DNA from: Kribbella sp. CA-293567 | Lineage (GTDB): Bacteria > Actinomycetota > Actinomycetes > Propionibacteriales > Kribbellaceae | Reading direction: 5' to 3' | Assembly: GCF_027627575.1 (NCBI RefSeq) | Contig: NZ_CP114065.1 | Coordinates: 5,146,001 to 5,210,000 of the forward strand | DNA: 64,000 nucleotides | In this document: one piece after another, positions 8,418-16,670 of the stretch | How positions within the stretch are numbered: the first letter of the stretch is position 1 | Layout: each line of letters opens with the position of its first letter | The notes under the pieces: generated by a model | Databases searched by the model: none | What the model saw: the letters and a program-made list of their open reading frames with translations, nothing else | What the model was told of the DNA's origin: nothing | Program-made: the position numbers and the translations under genes

Positions 8418-9661
8418 CGAGCACCCGCCTTGACGGATCGGCGAAGGGACCGGTTGTTGCCGCGAACCGTCTTGTCGATGCGGCCCTGGAGCTGCTGGCC
8501 GTCGATCGTCACGTAGACCAACGTGTCGCCGGCGTCTGATGAGCTGGAGGCCCCGCCGAAGCCCGCGAGCGCAACCGACGGGCTGGCCGACAGGCCGCCT
8601 TCGATCGAGCCCGAGACGCCGGCGAGGAACTGCCGTAGGCCGGGCAGTTTGCTGTCCATGCCCCGCATCAGGCTGTCCATGATCGCCTCACCGGCCGGAG
8701 TGAGTAGCCGCTTGTCTTTGTCCATCGGCCCTTTCCAATCCGGGATCAGATTGGTGACCGCCGAGAGCTTGCTGCGCAGCGCCGACAGCTTGTTTTCGAT
8801 GCCGTTGATCAAGCCCTGAATGATCGATGAACCGGCGTTGTAGAGGGTCGATCCGACGTTGCCGAGCCAGCCGACCGCCTTGCCAGGCAGGCTCTTGAAG
8901 AAGCCCGCGACCGAGCCGAGCAGCGAGCTGTAGCCGTTGATGAGGCCCAGCACGAAATCCCGTCCCTTGCCGGTCAGAACGCCGCCCACAGCACCGACCG
9001 CTTTGGCGACGAATCCGCCCAGACCCCGGAAGAAGTTCACGATGCCCATGACGCCGGTCTTCACCGCACCAAAGGCACCGTTGACGATGTTCCGGAAGGT
9101 CTCGGACTTCTTGTAGGCGATGACCAGACCGGCCACCAGTAACGCAATCGCGACGACTACCAGGCCGATCGGGTTGGCCGTCATGGCGGCGTTCAGCAGC
9201 CACTGACCGGCCGCCGCGGTCTTGGTTGCGGCAGAGGCTGCGAGGGACGCTGTGGCGCTGGCAGCGGTCGCGATCTTGTCCCGGACCAACTTCACGTACT
9301 TGGACTCCAGGGCCAGCGTGGCGACGTCGGAGGCGTTCGAGAACACGTCCACAGCCACAGAACCGGCAGTCAGCGCGCCGGCGTACTTCTCCAGGCCCAC
9401 CGCCTCCAGGCCGCCGGCGAACGCGCCCAGCGCTGAAGCGAAGGTGCCCGTCCTGGTTGCAGCGTCGTCAGTGCTCTCGGCGATGTCGTCGATCGACTTC
9501 TTCGCCTTGCTCGTGTCGATGGAGTCCGCGGCCCGGCCGACTCCCTTGAGCGCATTCTCGGCCTTCGCGCTCGCGCCCTCGGCCGCCGCTGCGATGTCCT
9601 GCATACCCTTCCGGGCAGGACCAGGGTCGGTGAGGAACGCGATGCGTACCGCTGAGCTCAT
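8414..9661 (-). CDS. Tail tape measure protein (short)
   Basis: Protein of 415 residues that sets tail length and is probably ejected with the DNA. It has an Ala-rich helical N-terminus with coiled-coil character (residues 18-75), hydrophobic helices near 160-190 (NPIGLVVVAIALLVAGLVIA), repeated amphipathic Gly-rich segments (GVMGIVNFFRGLGGF, GLINGYSSLLG) and a C-terminal structured end. ATG at 9661 follows a strong AGGAGG that lies inside the chaperone extension. At about 1.5 angstroms per residue it implies a tail near 60 nm, very short for a siphovirus; this length estimate is inference. Confidence 0.9.
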   Translation of the reverse strand: MSSAVRIAFLTDPGPARKGMQDIAAAAEGASAKAENALKGVGRAADSIDTSKAKKSIDDIAESTDDAATRTGTFASALGAFAGGLEAVGLEKYAGALTAGSVAVDVFSNASDVATLALESKYVKLVRDKIATAASATASLAASAATKTAAAGQWLLNAAMTANPIGLVVVAIALLVAGLVIAYKKSETFRNIVNGAFGAVKTGVMGIVNFFRGLGGFVAKAVGAVGGVLTGKGRDFVLGLINGYSSLLGSVAGFFKSLPGKAVGWLGNVGSTLYNAGSSIIQGLINGIENKLSALRSKLSAVTNLIPDWKGPMDKDKRLLTPAGEAIMDSLMRGMDSKLPGLRQFLAGVSGSIEGGLSASPSVALAGFGGASSSSDAGDTLVYVTIDGQQLQGRIDKTVRGNNRSLRRSVKAGAR

Positions 9662-9662
9662 C

Positions 9663-10102
9663 TCATTGCCTCCTGGTCGCTACTCGAATGAATGCTTGCC
9701 GTTGGCCCCGGGTGAGGCCGTGGTACTCGCTCGGGGATACGCCGGTCGCCAGACAGAATGCGGCTAGGTCGTCGTCGTCCTGTCGCTGGGCGAGTCGTCT
9801 TTTCCCGCTGTGCTGTCGGGCTCGTCGGGGATCGGGTCGCCCGGCGGCTCGGCGAAGTACTGCCGCACCTGGCTCAGGGGCATCTCCATCGCCGCCTTGT
9901 AGGCAGCCTGGTACGCCTTGCTGCCGCTCTTGCCGGTCTCGCGCAACGTGTGGATGCCGATGACCGCGCGCAGCGCGTGAACACTGTCCGCCGCGAGCAT
10001 CTTCGACAGCGGCACGTCGGTCGTGGACTTGATGGCGAGTTCGTCGTACCCCGTCAGGGAGTCCAGGACCTCATCGAACGTCAGCTCGGTGGTGGTGCTC
10101 AT
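9663..10102 (-). CDS. Tail assembly chaperones joined by -1 frameshift
   Basis: The zero-frame product (9764-10102, 112 residues) is a small acidic G-type tail assembly chaperone ending with an Asp/Ser/Thr tail. Near its end the mRNA reads GCG GGA AAA, giving the canonical GGGAAAA -1 slippery heptamer (plus-strand positions 9800-9806). A -1 shift there bypasses the TAG at 9764 and adds a second domain (RRLAQRQDDDD, LAAFCLATGVSPSEYHGLTR, ending TRRQ) to a TGA at 9663, for a 146-residue GT-type fusion. The extension has the typical chaperone T-domain pattern. Both forms normally load the tape measure during tail assembly. The zero-frame start overlaps the upstream stop. Confidence 0.88.
9800..9806 (-). 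promoter_or_regulatory. GGGAAAA programmed -1 frameshift site
   Basis: Minus-strand heptamer G GGA AAA in the X XXY YYZ form, in register with the chaperone reading frame and about 36 nt before its stop codon. The -1 frame is open from here to 9663. Confidence 0.85.
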
Positions 10103-10479
10103 CAGTCCAACCCTTCTCGATTGATCGCCATGGTGAGCGCGGTTTCGAGCATCTCCACAGCCTGCGGCTGTAGCTGTTCGTCCGCTCGCTGCATGAATCG
10201 GTCGGCCCGGATATTGCGTCTTGGCCACCCGTAGTTGATGGCTCCGGCGTACTTGACCTTTGCCCGGCCGGCAGTGACGACCGCCTTGTTCTTGGCGCGG
10301 TTACCGCGGATGGTCCCGGCCAATGCCCCTTTACGGCGCGGGGCCAGCCCTGCGGCGATCTCTGCGCCCTTCGCGGCGATCTCGGCGAAGCCGTCCTTCA
10401 GGTCTTCGACGTCCACGCCCAGGGCCACCAGTGACCTGATGACCTTGTTCAGCCCCTCGACGCGGACACCGCTGGCCAT
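10102..10479 (-). CDS. HK97 gp10-like head-tail / tail completion protein
   Basis: Protein of 125 residues resembling HK97 gp10-type neck proteins: an N-terminal helix (GVRVEGLNKVIRSLVALGVD), a basic centre (APRRKGALAGTIRGNRAKNK) and the YAGAINYGWPRRNIRADRFM stretch typical of this family. It lies after the major tail protein gene, whereas gp10-like genes normally precede it, so local gene order appears rearranged. Start is 3 nt after the tail protein stop; its end overlaps the chaperone start. Confidence 0.78.
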   Translation of the reverse strand: MASGVRVEGLNKVIRSLVALGVDVEDLKDGFAEIAAKGAEIAAGLAPRRKGALAGTIRGNRAKNKAVVTAGRAKVKYAGAINYGWPRRNIRADRFMQRADEQLQPQAVEMLETALTMAINREGLD

Positions 10480-10482
10480 GGC

Positions 10483-10902
10483 CTACGAAATGACCTTGGT
10501 CGGCTTGCCGGTGAGCGGCCAGACACAGTCGATCGTCATGCGGGCGGTGGTCGAGGTGTTGGCCTCACCGCCGAGCAGGTCACCGTCCGGCTCGGACACG
10601 ATCGCAGTGAACTCGTAATGAGGCTGCGTCGCGGACGCCACAGCGTTGCCGTACGGGATGAACGTGCCCGAGACCTCCGAGCCCGCGCCGGTCCAGATCA
10701 GGTCCCACAGCGTGTCGGCGACGAGATCCTGTGCCGCGGTGAACGCCAGGTTGTACTGACGTGCGCCACCGTTGGCGGCGTCAGCGAACGAGAGGAAATC
10801 CGAGTCCGCATCCCCCGTGGTGATGCGGGCGTTGGAAACCTCGGCCGATCGCTCGGTGCTGTCGACCTCCAGCTTCAGCAGCCGGGTACCAAGTTTTGCC
10901 AT
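10483..10902 (-). CDS. Major tail (tube) protein
   Basis: Protein of 139 residues, the probable tail-tube subunit. The beta-rich sequence (RLLKLEVDSTERSAEVSNAR; FTAIVSEPDGDLLGGEANTS; MTIDCVWPLTGKPTKVIS) has the N-terminal strand and a C-terminal tail resembling small siphovirus tube proteins. It lies upstream of the chaperones and tape measure, as expected. It is compact for its class, in line with the whole element. Confidence 0.8.
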   Translation of the reverse strand: MAKLGTRLLKLEVDSTERSAEVSNARITTGDADSDFLSFADAANGGARQYNLAFTAAQDLVADTLWDLIWTGAGSEVSGTFIPYGNAVASATQPHYEFTAIVSEPDGDLLGGEANTSTTARMTIDCVWPLTGKPTKVIS

Positions 10903-10906
10903 GTCG

Positions 10907-11257
10907 CTACTCCTGCTCTCTGTGGCCGGCGATCAGCACGCAAGGCTGTCCGGCTCCCGCTGCTTCGAGTTGGGTCCGGCCGAACGTCGCGCCGGTTACG
11001 GTCATGTGGTCCGCGAGCGCTGCGACCAGCAGTGGAATCAACAGCTCGGCGCGCTTCTGTGCCTGCACGACGTCGGACGGCAGCAGAACCAGAACCTCCC
11101 AGTACGCCTCGCCGCCGAAGATGTTCGGATACTCGATGCGGGCGAGCTGGACGCTGCCGTGCCCCGGCTTTGTCGCCTGGACGTAGTACGGCGCAACCTT
11201 GACGCCCTCGACCGTGTTCGCGGCGTCGGCCAGTTCGTTGCGGACTGCCTCGCTCAT
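10907..11257 (-). CDS. Tail terminator / neck protein
   Basis: Protein of 116 residues between the connector and the tail-tube gene, the usual place for the tail terminator. An alpha/beta sequence (VRNELADAANTVEGVKVAPY; YWEVLVLLPSDVVQAQKRAE; LLIPLLVAAL) fits the neck type fold of such proteins. ATG at 11257 overlaps the stop of the connector gene (ATGA). No decisive motif; the assignment is positional. Confidence 0.62.
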   Translation of the reverse strand: MSEAVRNELADAANTVEGVKVAPYYVQATKPGHGSVQLARIEYPNIFGGEAYWEVLVLLPSDVVQAQKRAELLIPLLVAALADHMTVTGATFGRTQLEAAGAGQPCVLIAGHREQE

Positions 11258-11580
11258 CAGCCGATCGCCAGTCGTCGCCACGGCGCTTCGAGCCGCCGGA
11301 CCTCGATGTCGGCACCTACACGCGTGGTTGCCGACTCGCCGTCATCGACGGCGTTGACCACCAGGCCGAGCGGCAGGCCGCGCATCGCCAGGTTGCGAGC
11401 CACGCGGCGGCACAGGGCCTCTGCCAGGTCGGCCGGCCACGTGGCGGCGTCACCGGGCACGCGGCATCGCGACGCCTGCGCAGCCGCCTCGGAAGTGAGG
11501 GCAGCCGTGATGTCGGCGTCTTCGTACTGCGTGTCAGCGCCCAGGTAGGTCTTGACTGCGTCCAGGTCCGGCTTGCTCAT
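11257..11580 (-). CDS. Head-tail connector (gp6-like)
   Basis: Protein of 107 residues. The N-terminal part (DLDAVKTYLGADTQYEDADI TAAL) matches the helical start of HK97 gp6/SPP1 gp15-like connectors, which form the adaptor ring under the portal. It then has a helical centre (LAEALCRRVARNLAMRGLPL) and a short beta end. It follows the capsid gene in the head-neck block and is coupled by a 4-bp overlap to the next gene. Confidence 0.78.
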   Translation of the reverse strand: MSKPDLDAVKTYLGADTQYEDADITAALTSEAAAQASRCRVPGDAATWPADLAEALCRRVARNLAMRGLPLGLVVNAVDDGESATTRVGADIEVRRLEAPWRRLAIG

Positions 11581-11593
11581 GGCTGCCCTCCCC

Positions 11594-11797
11594 TCAGTCC
11601 TTCTGAGCGGTGCGACGGCGGGTGATCTCCGCCTTGAGCCGCTTCATCTCGGGCGACACCTCGCCGGGTCCGTCCTTACCGGCAGGGCGGAAGGAGACGC
11701 GCACGTAGCGGTCTTCGAGCTCCTGGTCGGTCAGGTCGGCAAGCTTCGGCTGAGGCTTGGTCTCCGGCTTCGCCGCGGTGGGCTTCTGGTCGGTCAC
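11594..11797 (-). CDS. Small charged hypothetical protein after the capsid
   Basis: Protein of 67 residues, Lys/Pro-rich at the N-terminus (DQKPTAAKPETKPQPK), then a helix (LADLTDQELEDRYVRV) and a basic C-terminal helix (EMKRLKAEITRRRTAQ). Such small proteins often sit between capsid and connector genes in actinophages, sometimes as head decoration or accessory proteins. Function not recognised; the homogeneous operon context supports that it is expressed. Confidence 0.6.
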   Translation of the reverse strand: MTDQKPTAAKPETKPQPKLADLTDQELEDRYVRVSFRPAGKDGPGEVSPEMKRLKAEITRRRTAQKD

Positions 11798-11837
11798 GGT
11801 CCTGCTCCTTCGTCGTTGGGATCGTCTGCCCGGCGGC

Positions 11838-14789
11838 TTAGGTGGTCGGGTCGTAGATGACCTCGCGGACGCCGGTCAGGTCGCTGATCGCCGCGGCGCA
11901 GTAACCCCAGATCGCCAGGTCGACGTAGGCGACGCGGTACTGGAACTCCAGCCGCTGGGGGGCGGTGTTCCAGACGTGGACGTCGTTGGTGTCGACCAGG
12001 TAGCTGGACTCCGCGACGGCACCGGCGGCACCGAGCGACCACGCCGGGGCGAACTCGACACCGGCCACGTCCAGGGACGAGAACCGCGGCCGAGCCTGCC
12101 CGTTGGCGTTGGTCGCGCCCAGGATCGGCAGCAGCTTGCGGCCCGCCGTGTCGACCGCAGCCGCGAGCCGCAGGTACAGGTCCACGTGCGTGCCGGCGAA
12201 GTTGAAGGTATTGCCGCCGCGGATGAACTGGAGCGCGGCAATCGCTGCCTCCAGCTCGTTGACCAGCGCGGCGTTGACGGCGTTGGTGGTGAGCGTGATC
12301 CCGGTCGGGGAAGCGGCGTCGAGCAGCGCGACGGCCTTTGCCTCCAGCCCCTCGTACCAGGCCCGGACCATCTTGTTCCAGATCAGCGTCGACACCTGCG
12401 GGTTGCCGCCCGCATCGAACACCTCGCGGGTGATCTCGACCTTGCCCGACAGTGCGGTCGGCGTAACGGTCTGGCTGCCGGCCACGAAGGTGCCCGGCGT
12501 GGGCTCGACGCCTTCGACGTGGTCAGCGACCAGGCCGGAGGCGCTCGTGAACTTCGGGAAGGTGAACGGGGTCTGGTCGGCCAGCGTGCCCTTGTAGAGC
12601 GCGTCGTAGAAGGGCGTGACGTACGCCTTCTGGTCGACGTACATCTCGGGGCGCTGCCGGGCCGGGTTGAGCGAGGCCACGTTGCCGCTGTCCACGTCGA
12701 ACGTGGCGGCCTGGAGGAACGCGTCCCGGGTGAAGGTGGTGGCGCGCTGGAGGGCCTCGCTGTCACCGCGGGCACCCGCGAACAGGTCGGTACTGAAGTC
12801 GTGCTTGCCCTTCCGTCCGTCGAACCGGTACGGGGCCTCTTCCTTCACCGAGAAGGAGGCGGCGGCTTCGCTCGCGCTGATGACCTGCGGGCCTTCGGCC
12901 GGCTTGGTCTCGGGCTTGTCGCCGCCGAGCAACTTCAGGAGCGCGTCGTGCTGCTCCTTCGAGAACGTGAGCGGCTGCTCGGCCGAGTTGGTGGCCGAAC
13001 CTTCGGCCGGGGTGTTGACCTTGGTTTCGGTCACGGTCGTTCCTTCCTTCGGGGCTGCGGATGCAGCCACGGCAGTAACCCGGGCGTCGGAGAACGCCGG
13101 GAGTGGAGTGAGGGAGACTTCGAGCAGCGGTGCGCCCTTGTAGGTGGCGGTCTCGTCGTCGAGCAAGATCAGCTCGCCGCCGTACCCGAGCCCGACCGAC
13201 AGGCCGTCGTAGACGCGGTCCTGAGCCAGTTGCAGTGCCCGGTCGCCCTCCGGGGTGGCGGCGACCTTGAACGTGGTTGTGATGCCGTTGTCGGCGACGT
13301 CGAGGGATACGCAGTACCCGACTGCCTCACCGAACGAGTGGTCCATCAGCAGCTTGACCCGGGACACGTCCTCAGGCGGGACGATCGACTCCCGACTGAA
13401 GGTCCAGTTCGTTCCACCGGTCGAGCCGACGACACCGAACGGCACCGCGAGACCCGTGATGGTGCGCTTCGCCTGGTCGACCTTGAACGAGGCGACCGCG
13501 GCGGGTGCCGTCAGTTCGAGCGTAGACGCAGCGTCGAACTTGCTCGCGGGCATAGAGGACGGCACCGCGAACGATGTCTGGTTGTACGAATCCTGGTTGG
13601 CGGTGCCGTCTCGGGTAACGCTACCAGCGCTAGACATTTGGTCCTCCGTCAGTGCGGGCTTGTCTTCCAGATCGCGAATCTCGGGCCTGGTGATTGCCCC
13701 GACCTCCAGGCCGACCTTGTAGGACTGCCAGCGGCTGAGGGTGTCGGAGCGGAGGAACGCGTCCAGGTTGAACCGGACGTAGTTGCCTCGCTTGGTGACG
13801 TCGCCCATCGAGAGGCGGTCTTCGATCGCCCGCAGGTAACTGCCGAGCGTGAAGTCGATGAAAGCTTTCCGCCGGTCGAACTGGTTCGCGTAGGTGCGCG
13901 ATGTCGTGCTGACGCCGAGCTCTTCCGGGTCGACGCCGGCGACTCGGGCGATCTCGAGGACGGCATGCTGACGGGCCTCGGCGAGTTGGAGATCCTTCGG
14001 GTTCCACGACAGCGGGTTGTACTTCAGGCTCGCCGGGAGGTACGCGTCTGCGCCCGCCTGCCGGGCCGTTTTCCACGCGTTCAGCATTTCGCGGATTGCC
14101 GCGTCGTCGTCCGGGTCAGGGTCGTCCTCGGTCGGGACCGCGACCGGGTCGGCCCCTTCGGCCGGCGTGAAAACCCCTTGCGGCATGGGGCTTTCGGCGG
14201 AGCGCGCAGCGGCGGCATCGAGCCTCAAGCAGGTCCTGATCGCACGGGCACCGGCGATCAGGAGTGCATCATTGGGAGAGTCGAACCTGATCAGGTCCCG
14301 ATCGGGGACGGTCTCCCCGTCGATCCGCACCTCGCCCTTGTCCTCGTCGACGTCGACCCGGCACGGATCGACCCGGCGGACGAACCGCGGGTATCCCTCC
14401 CAGGTCCGCTCGACTACGCGCCACCAAGCGATGCGTTCAAAGAGCAGGTCTTCGACGGTCGCGGTGAGTGTGACGGTCCGGCCCCGGTTGCGTTCCGGCT
14501 GTGGGAGCAGGTCGTTCACCAACTGCACGCGCTCGGAGTCGTAGACGTTGAGCGGAAGTTGACCGATGCTGCCGGCGATCAGGTCGCGGCTGCGTTTGAC
14601 CGCCGGTACCTGGATTGCCTCACGTCGGGAGATGCGAGGGGCCGGGGCGATCGGGTCGGCGTACGACTCCAGACCGAACACCTGAGCCGGGATCGACTCG
14701 GCGTCGACGGCGAAGCGTCGCTCGGTGCCGGTGGCTAGCGCGTGAGCGACCACCGCATCGCGCCCAGTCAACCGCCCCCACAGACCCAT
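11838..14789 (-). CDS. Portal - prohead protease - major capsid protein in one ORF
   Basis: Uninterrupted 983-codon frame holding three HK97-type head modules. Residues 1-384 are a portal (IQVPAVKRSRDLIAGSIGQL; ARQHAVLEIARVAGVDPEEL; a typical YANQFDRRKAFIDF stretch). Residues 385-585 are an S78 prohead protease with the catalytic set His484 (MDHSFGEA), Ser531 (YDGLSVG) and Glu557 (LLEVSLTP). Residues 586-983 are a delta-domain plus HK97-fold capsid protein. Internal starts with ribosome-binding sites sit exactly at both boundaries: ATG at 13637 after GGAGGA (residue 385) and GTG at 13034 after AAGGAAGGAA (residue 586). Separate products may therefore be made from one frame. The palindrome at 14827-14842 lies just upstream. 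Confidence 0.93.
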   Translation of the reverse strand: MGLWGRLTGRDAVVAHALATGTERRFAVDAESIPAQVFGLESYADPIAPAPRISRREAIQVPAVKRSRDLIAGSIGQLPLNVYDSERVQLVNDLLPQPERNRGRTVTLTATVEDLLFERIAWWRVVERTWEGYPRFVRRVDPCRVDVDEDKGEVRIDGETVPDRDLIRFDSPNDALLIAGARAIRTCLRLDAAAARSAESPMPQGVFTPAEGADPVAVPTEDDPDPDDDAAIREMLNAWKTARQAGADAYLPASLKYNPLSWNPKDLQLAEARQHAVLEIARVAGVDPEELGVSTTSRTYANQFDRRKAFIDFTLGSYLRAIEDRLSMGDVTKRGNYVRFNLDAFLRSDTLSRWQSYKVGLEVGAITRPEIRDLEDKPALTEDQMSSAGSVTRDGTANQDSYNQTSFAVPSSMPASKFDAASTLELTAPAAVASFKVDQAKRTITGLAVPFGVVGSTGGTNWTFSRESIVPPEDVSRVKLLMDHSFGEAVGYCVSLDVADNGITTTFKVAATPEGDRALQLAQDRVYDGLSVGLGYGGELILLDDETATYKGAPLLEVSLTPLPAFSDARVTAVAASAAPKEGTTVTETKVNTPAEGSATNSAEQPLTFSKEQHDALLKLLGGDKPETKPAEGPQVISASEAAASFSVKEEAPYRFDGRKGKHDFSTDLFAGARGDSEALQRATTFTRDAFLQAATFDVDSGNVASLNPARQRPEMYVDQKAYVTPFYDALYKGTLADQTPFTFPKFTSASGLVADHVEGVEPTPGTFVAGSQTVTPTALSGKVEITREVFDAGGNPQVSTLIWNKMVRAWYEGLEAKAVALLDAASPTGITLTTNAVNAALVNELEAAIAALQFIRGGNTFNFAGTHVDLYLRLAAAVDTAGRKLLPILGATNANGQARPRFSSLDVAGVEFAPAWSLGAAGAVAESSYLVDTNDVHVWNTAPQRLEFQYRVAYVDLAIWGYCAAAISDLTGVREVIYDPTT
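13032..13052 (-). promoter_or_regulatory. Internal ribosome-binding site and start for the capsid protein
   Basis: On the minus strand AAGGAAGGAACGACC precedes GTG (13032-13034), in frame at residue 586. The following residues (TETKVNTPAEG) look like a natural major capsid N-terminus. This would give a separate 398-residue capsid product. Confidence 0.55.
13634..13652 (-). promoter_or_regulatory. Internal ribosome-binding site and start for protease-capsid
   Basis: On the minus strand GGAGGA is followed by CCAA and then ATG (13635-13637), in frame with the 983-codon ORF at residue 385, exactly where portal similarity ends and the protease module begins. This fits independent initiation of a 599-residue protease-capsid product. 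Confidence 0.6.
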
Positions 14790-14826
14790 GCGGGAAAGTT
14801 AAACACGGTTTACTCTTGACGCCACT

Positions 14827-14842
14827 ATACCCAATCGGGTAT
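14827..14842. promoter_or_regulatory. Operator-like palindrome 1 (ATACCC-AATC-GGGTAT)
   Basis: Perfect 6-bp arms ATACCC/GGGTAT around a 4-bp centre, in the 57-bp gap between the terminase stop and the portal start. It shares the TACCC-N4-GGGTA core with two further sites at 18197 and 18391, which suggests a common DNA-binding regulator. Confidence 0.5.
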
Positions 14843-14846
14843 GGAC

Positions 14847-16670
14847 CTAGACGGCTACGACGATCCGTGGTCGACCGACCGACTTCTTCCGGCAGTCGGA
14901 GACCGCCCACTGCGCGGCCTTGATCGCGTCAGCACGCCCGGCCGACGTCATGCGCGGTCCGTCGGCCCCCGGTAACGTCCGGGCCGCCAGCACCTGACCT
15001 GAGAGGTGTTCGCCGCCGTCATGCCGGACCGCGTCCTCCCCGATCAGCCGCTGTAGCTCCTGCACCGAGACACCTGCCCGCCCCTGACCGGCGCGGCACC
15101 GCAGACCCCGCAAGGCAGGGTCCTCGACCAGCGAAGCCCCGACAGTGACTATCCGCCGGAACTGCGACACCTTCACGGCCGACGCCGCGGCTGCGAGATC
15201 CGGATAGTTGCCGACTGCTACCACGGCCCGCGTACCGACCCGCCATGCCAGTGCGACCGACACGCCCTCGGCGAACCACGACTCGATAGCCGCGGCGTAC
15301 GGCGGCCCGGCCGGCACCTCGTCGACCAGGTCGCCCCAGGCGTGGTCAGTCATGAACGCGTGGCCGCGTTCCCTCGCCGCGGGGGTGAGCCGCCACATGT
15401 TCAGATACTGCGCTGTGAACCCGGCCATCGGGTCGAGGTCGTCGGCCTCCGGATCGGCTTCGCCCACCAGCGCCTTGGCGTACTTCGCGGCGATCATCCG
15501 GGCGCGGTCCTGCGACCAGTGCGGCGACGCGGCTCGCCACACTGCGGGGTCACCGGGGTCGTCGTCGGCCCGAGCACCCCACAGCAGCAGCAGGGTTTCC
15601 CCGTCGTCGACCGCCAGGGCGTCAGCGATCCTCGACCGCATCAGCGAGGTTGCCCGGCGGTGAGCAGTCGAGGTCAGGTGCAACTGTGCCCAGAGACGCT
15701 CCAGCATCGCGGGCTCCAGACCCTCGCTGACCGTGTCGGGCTTCACGTCCCACGCCTCGTCGACGACCGCGAGGCCGGCATCCCACCCGTAGACGCCGTC
15801 CTGCGACCGGACCAGCCACCGGCTGCCGTCGGGGTCCTCCAGCGCCTCCTTGCCGTTGCTTCTCGTCACCACCCACCCTTGCGCCTCGGCCCACCGCCAC
15901 GCGCCCCGCTGGATCTCCCTACAGATCGGTAGGTCGTTCCCGCAGTGGACGACCGTCTGCACCTCGCCGATCAGGTCCGCGTGAGCCATCCGCCACAGTG
16001 CGAGGCCCCTGATTCGCACCGACTTGCCGGCGCGACGCGGGCAAGACTCGACGATCGTCCGCCAACACAGCGAACCGTCCTCCCGATGCTCGAGCTGGCG
16101 GGTGATCGCGAGCCGCTGCCACCATCGCAGCCGCTTCTTCTCGGCTGCCTCTATCCACTCGATCGCCTCGGCACCGTACGACCCGACCGCATCCGGCAGC
16201 GGAGGCGTCATCGCCAAAGGCGGGGCCGCGTCCTCAGGAACCTCCAGGAACGGCCGAAGCCACTCATGCACCCCCAGGGCCTCCGGGTCCCACAGCAGGC
16301 CGTGACGGGGTTCAGGCGAGCGGTTCTGGGCCGGCGCAGGCGCGGGGAGAGAGAAAGGAAGAGGCGGAGGCTGCCTGGAGGTGGCCCCACCGGGAAAATT
16401 GGCCCCTGTCGCGGCTGCTGCGCCTTCTGCTCGTGCTTTCTCGATGACTGCGGCTTGTCCGGTTTTGTCGCTGCATGCTCGGTGCTCGGGTCGCCAGTTG
16501 TTGGGGTCCCAGGTCAGCTCGGGGTGTAGTGCTCTTGACTTGGTGTGGCCGACGACCCACCGGTCTTCGCGGGTGACGGGCTTGCCGCACCGGCCGCAGG
16601 GCGCGGGTAGCTGCTGCACGACGTGGGCCCGTGCTTTGCCTACCTTGCGTCCGCCCCAACTGTTGCTCAT
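14847..16670 (-). CDS. HNH endonuclease fused to large terminase subunit
   Basis: One frame of 607 residues. Residues 25-67 are an HNH domain with CGRCGK, GHTKSRAL and the DPNNWRPEHRACS end motif. A Pro/Ala-rich linker covers about 95-122. The large terminase follows from about 124, starting like stand-alone enzymes (GLLWDPEALGVHEWLRPFLE), with Walker A CPRRAGKS at 210-217, Walker B AVVDEAW at 301-307 and a nuclease half. It packages DNA into the prohead. ATG at 16670 overlaps the preceding stop by 4 bp. HNH and terminase are usually separate adjacent genes; here no stop intervenes. No small terminase gene is evident nearby. Confidence 0.92.
   Translation of the reverse strand: MSNSWGGRKVGKARAHVVQQLPAPCGRCGKPVTREDRWVVGHTKSRALHPELTWDPNNWRPEHRACSDKTGQAAVIEKARAEGAAAATGANFPGGATSRQPPPLPFSLPAPAPAQNRSPEPRHGLLWDPEALGVHEWLRPFLEVPEDAAPPLAMTPPLPDAVGSYGAEAIEWIEAAEKKRLRWWQRLAITRQLEHREDGSLCWRTIVESCPRRAGKSVRIRGLALWRMAHADLIGEVQTVVHCGNDLPICREIQRGAWRWAEAQGWVVTRSNGKEALEDPDGSRWLVRSQDGVYGWDAGLAVVDEAWDVKPDTVSEGLEPAMLERLWAQLHLTSTAHRRATSLMRSRIADALAVDDGETLLLLWGARADDDPGDPAVWRAASPHWSQDRARMIAAKYAKALVGEADPEADDLDPMAGFTAQYLNMWRLTPAARERGHAFMTDHAWGDLVDEVPAGPPYAAAIESWFAEGVSVALAWRVGTRAVVAVGNYPDLAAAASAVKVSQFRRIVTVGASLVEDPALRGLRCRAGQGRAGVSVQELQRLIGEDAVRHDGGEHLSGQVLAARTLPGADGPRMTSAGRADAIKAAQWAVSDCRKKSVGRPRIVVAV

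Noticed and set aside
11757..14738. A 993-codon plus-strand frame
   Set aside because: It is antisense to the portal-protease-capsid ORF; its composition (Arg/Gly/Val-rich without motifs) is the usual shadow of a high-GC gene.
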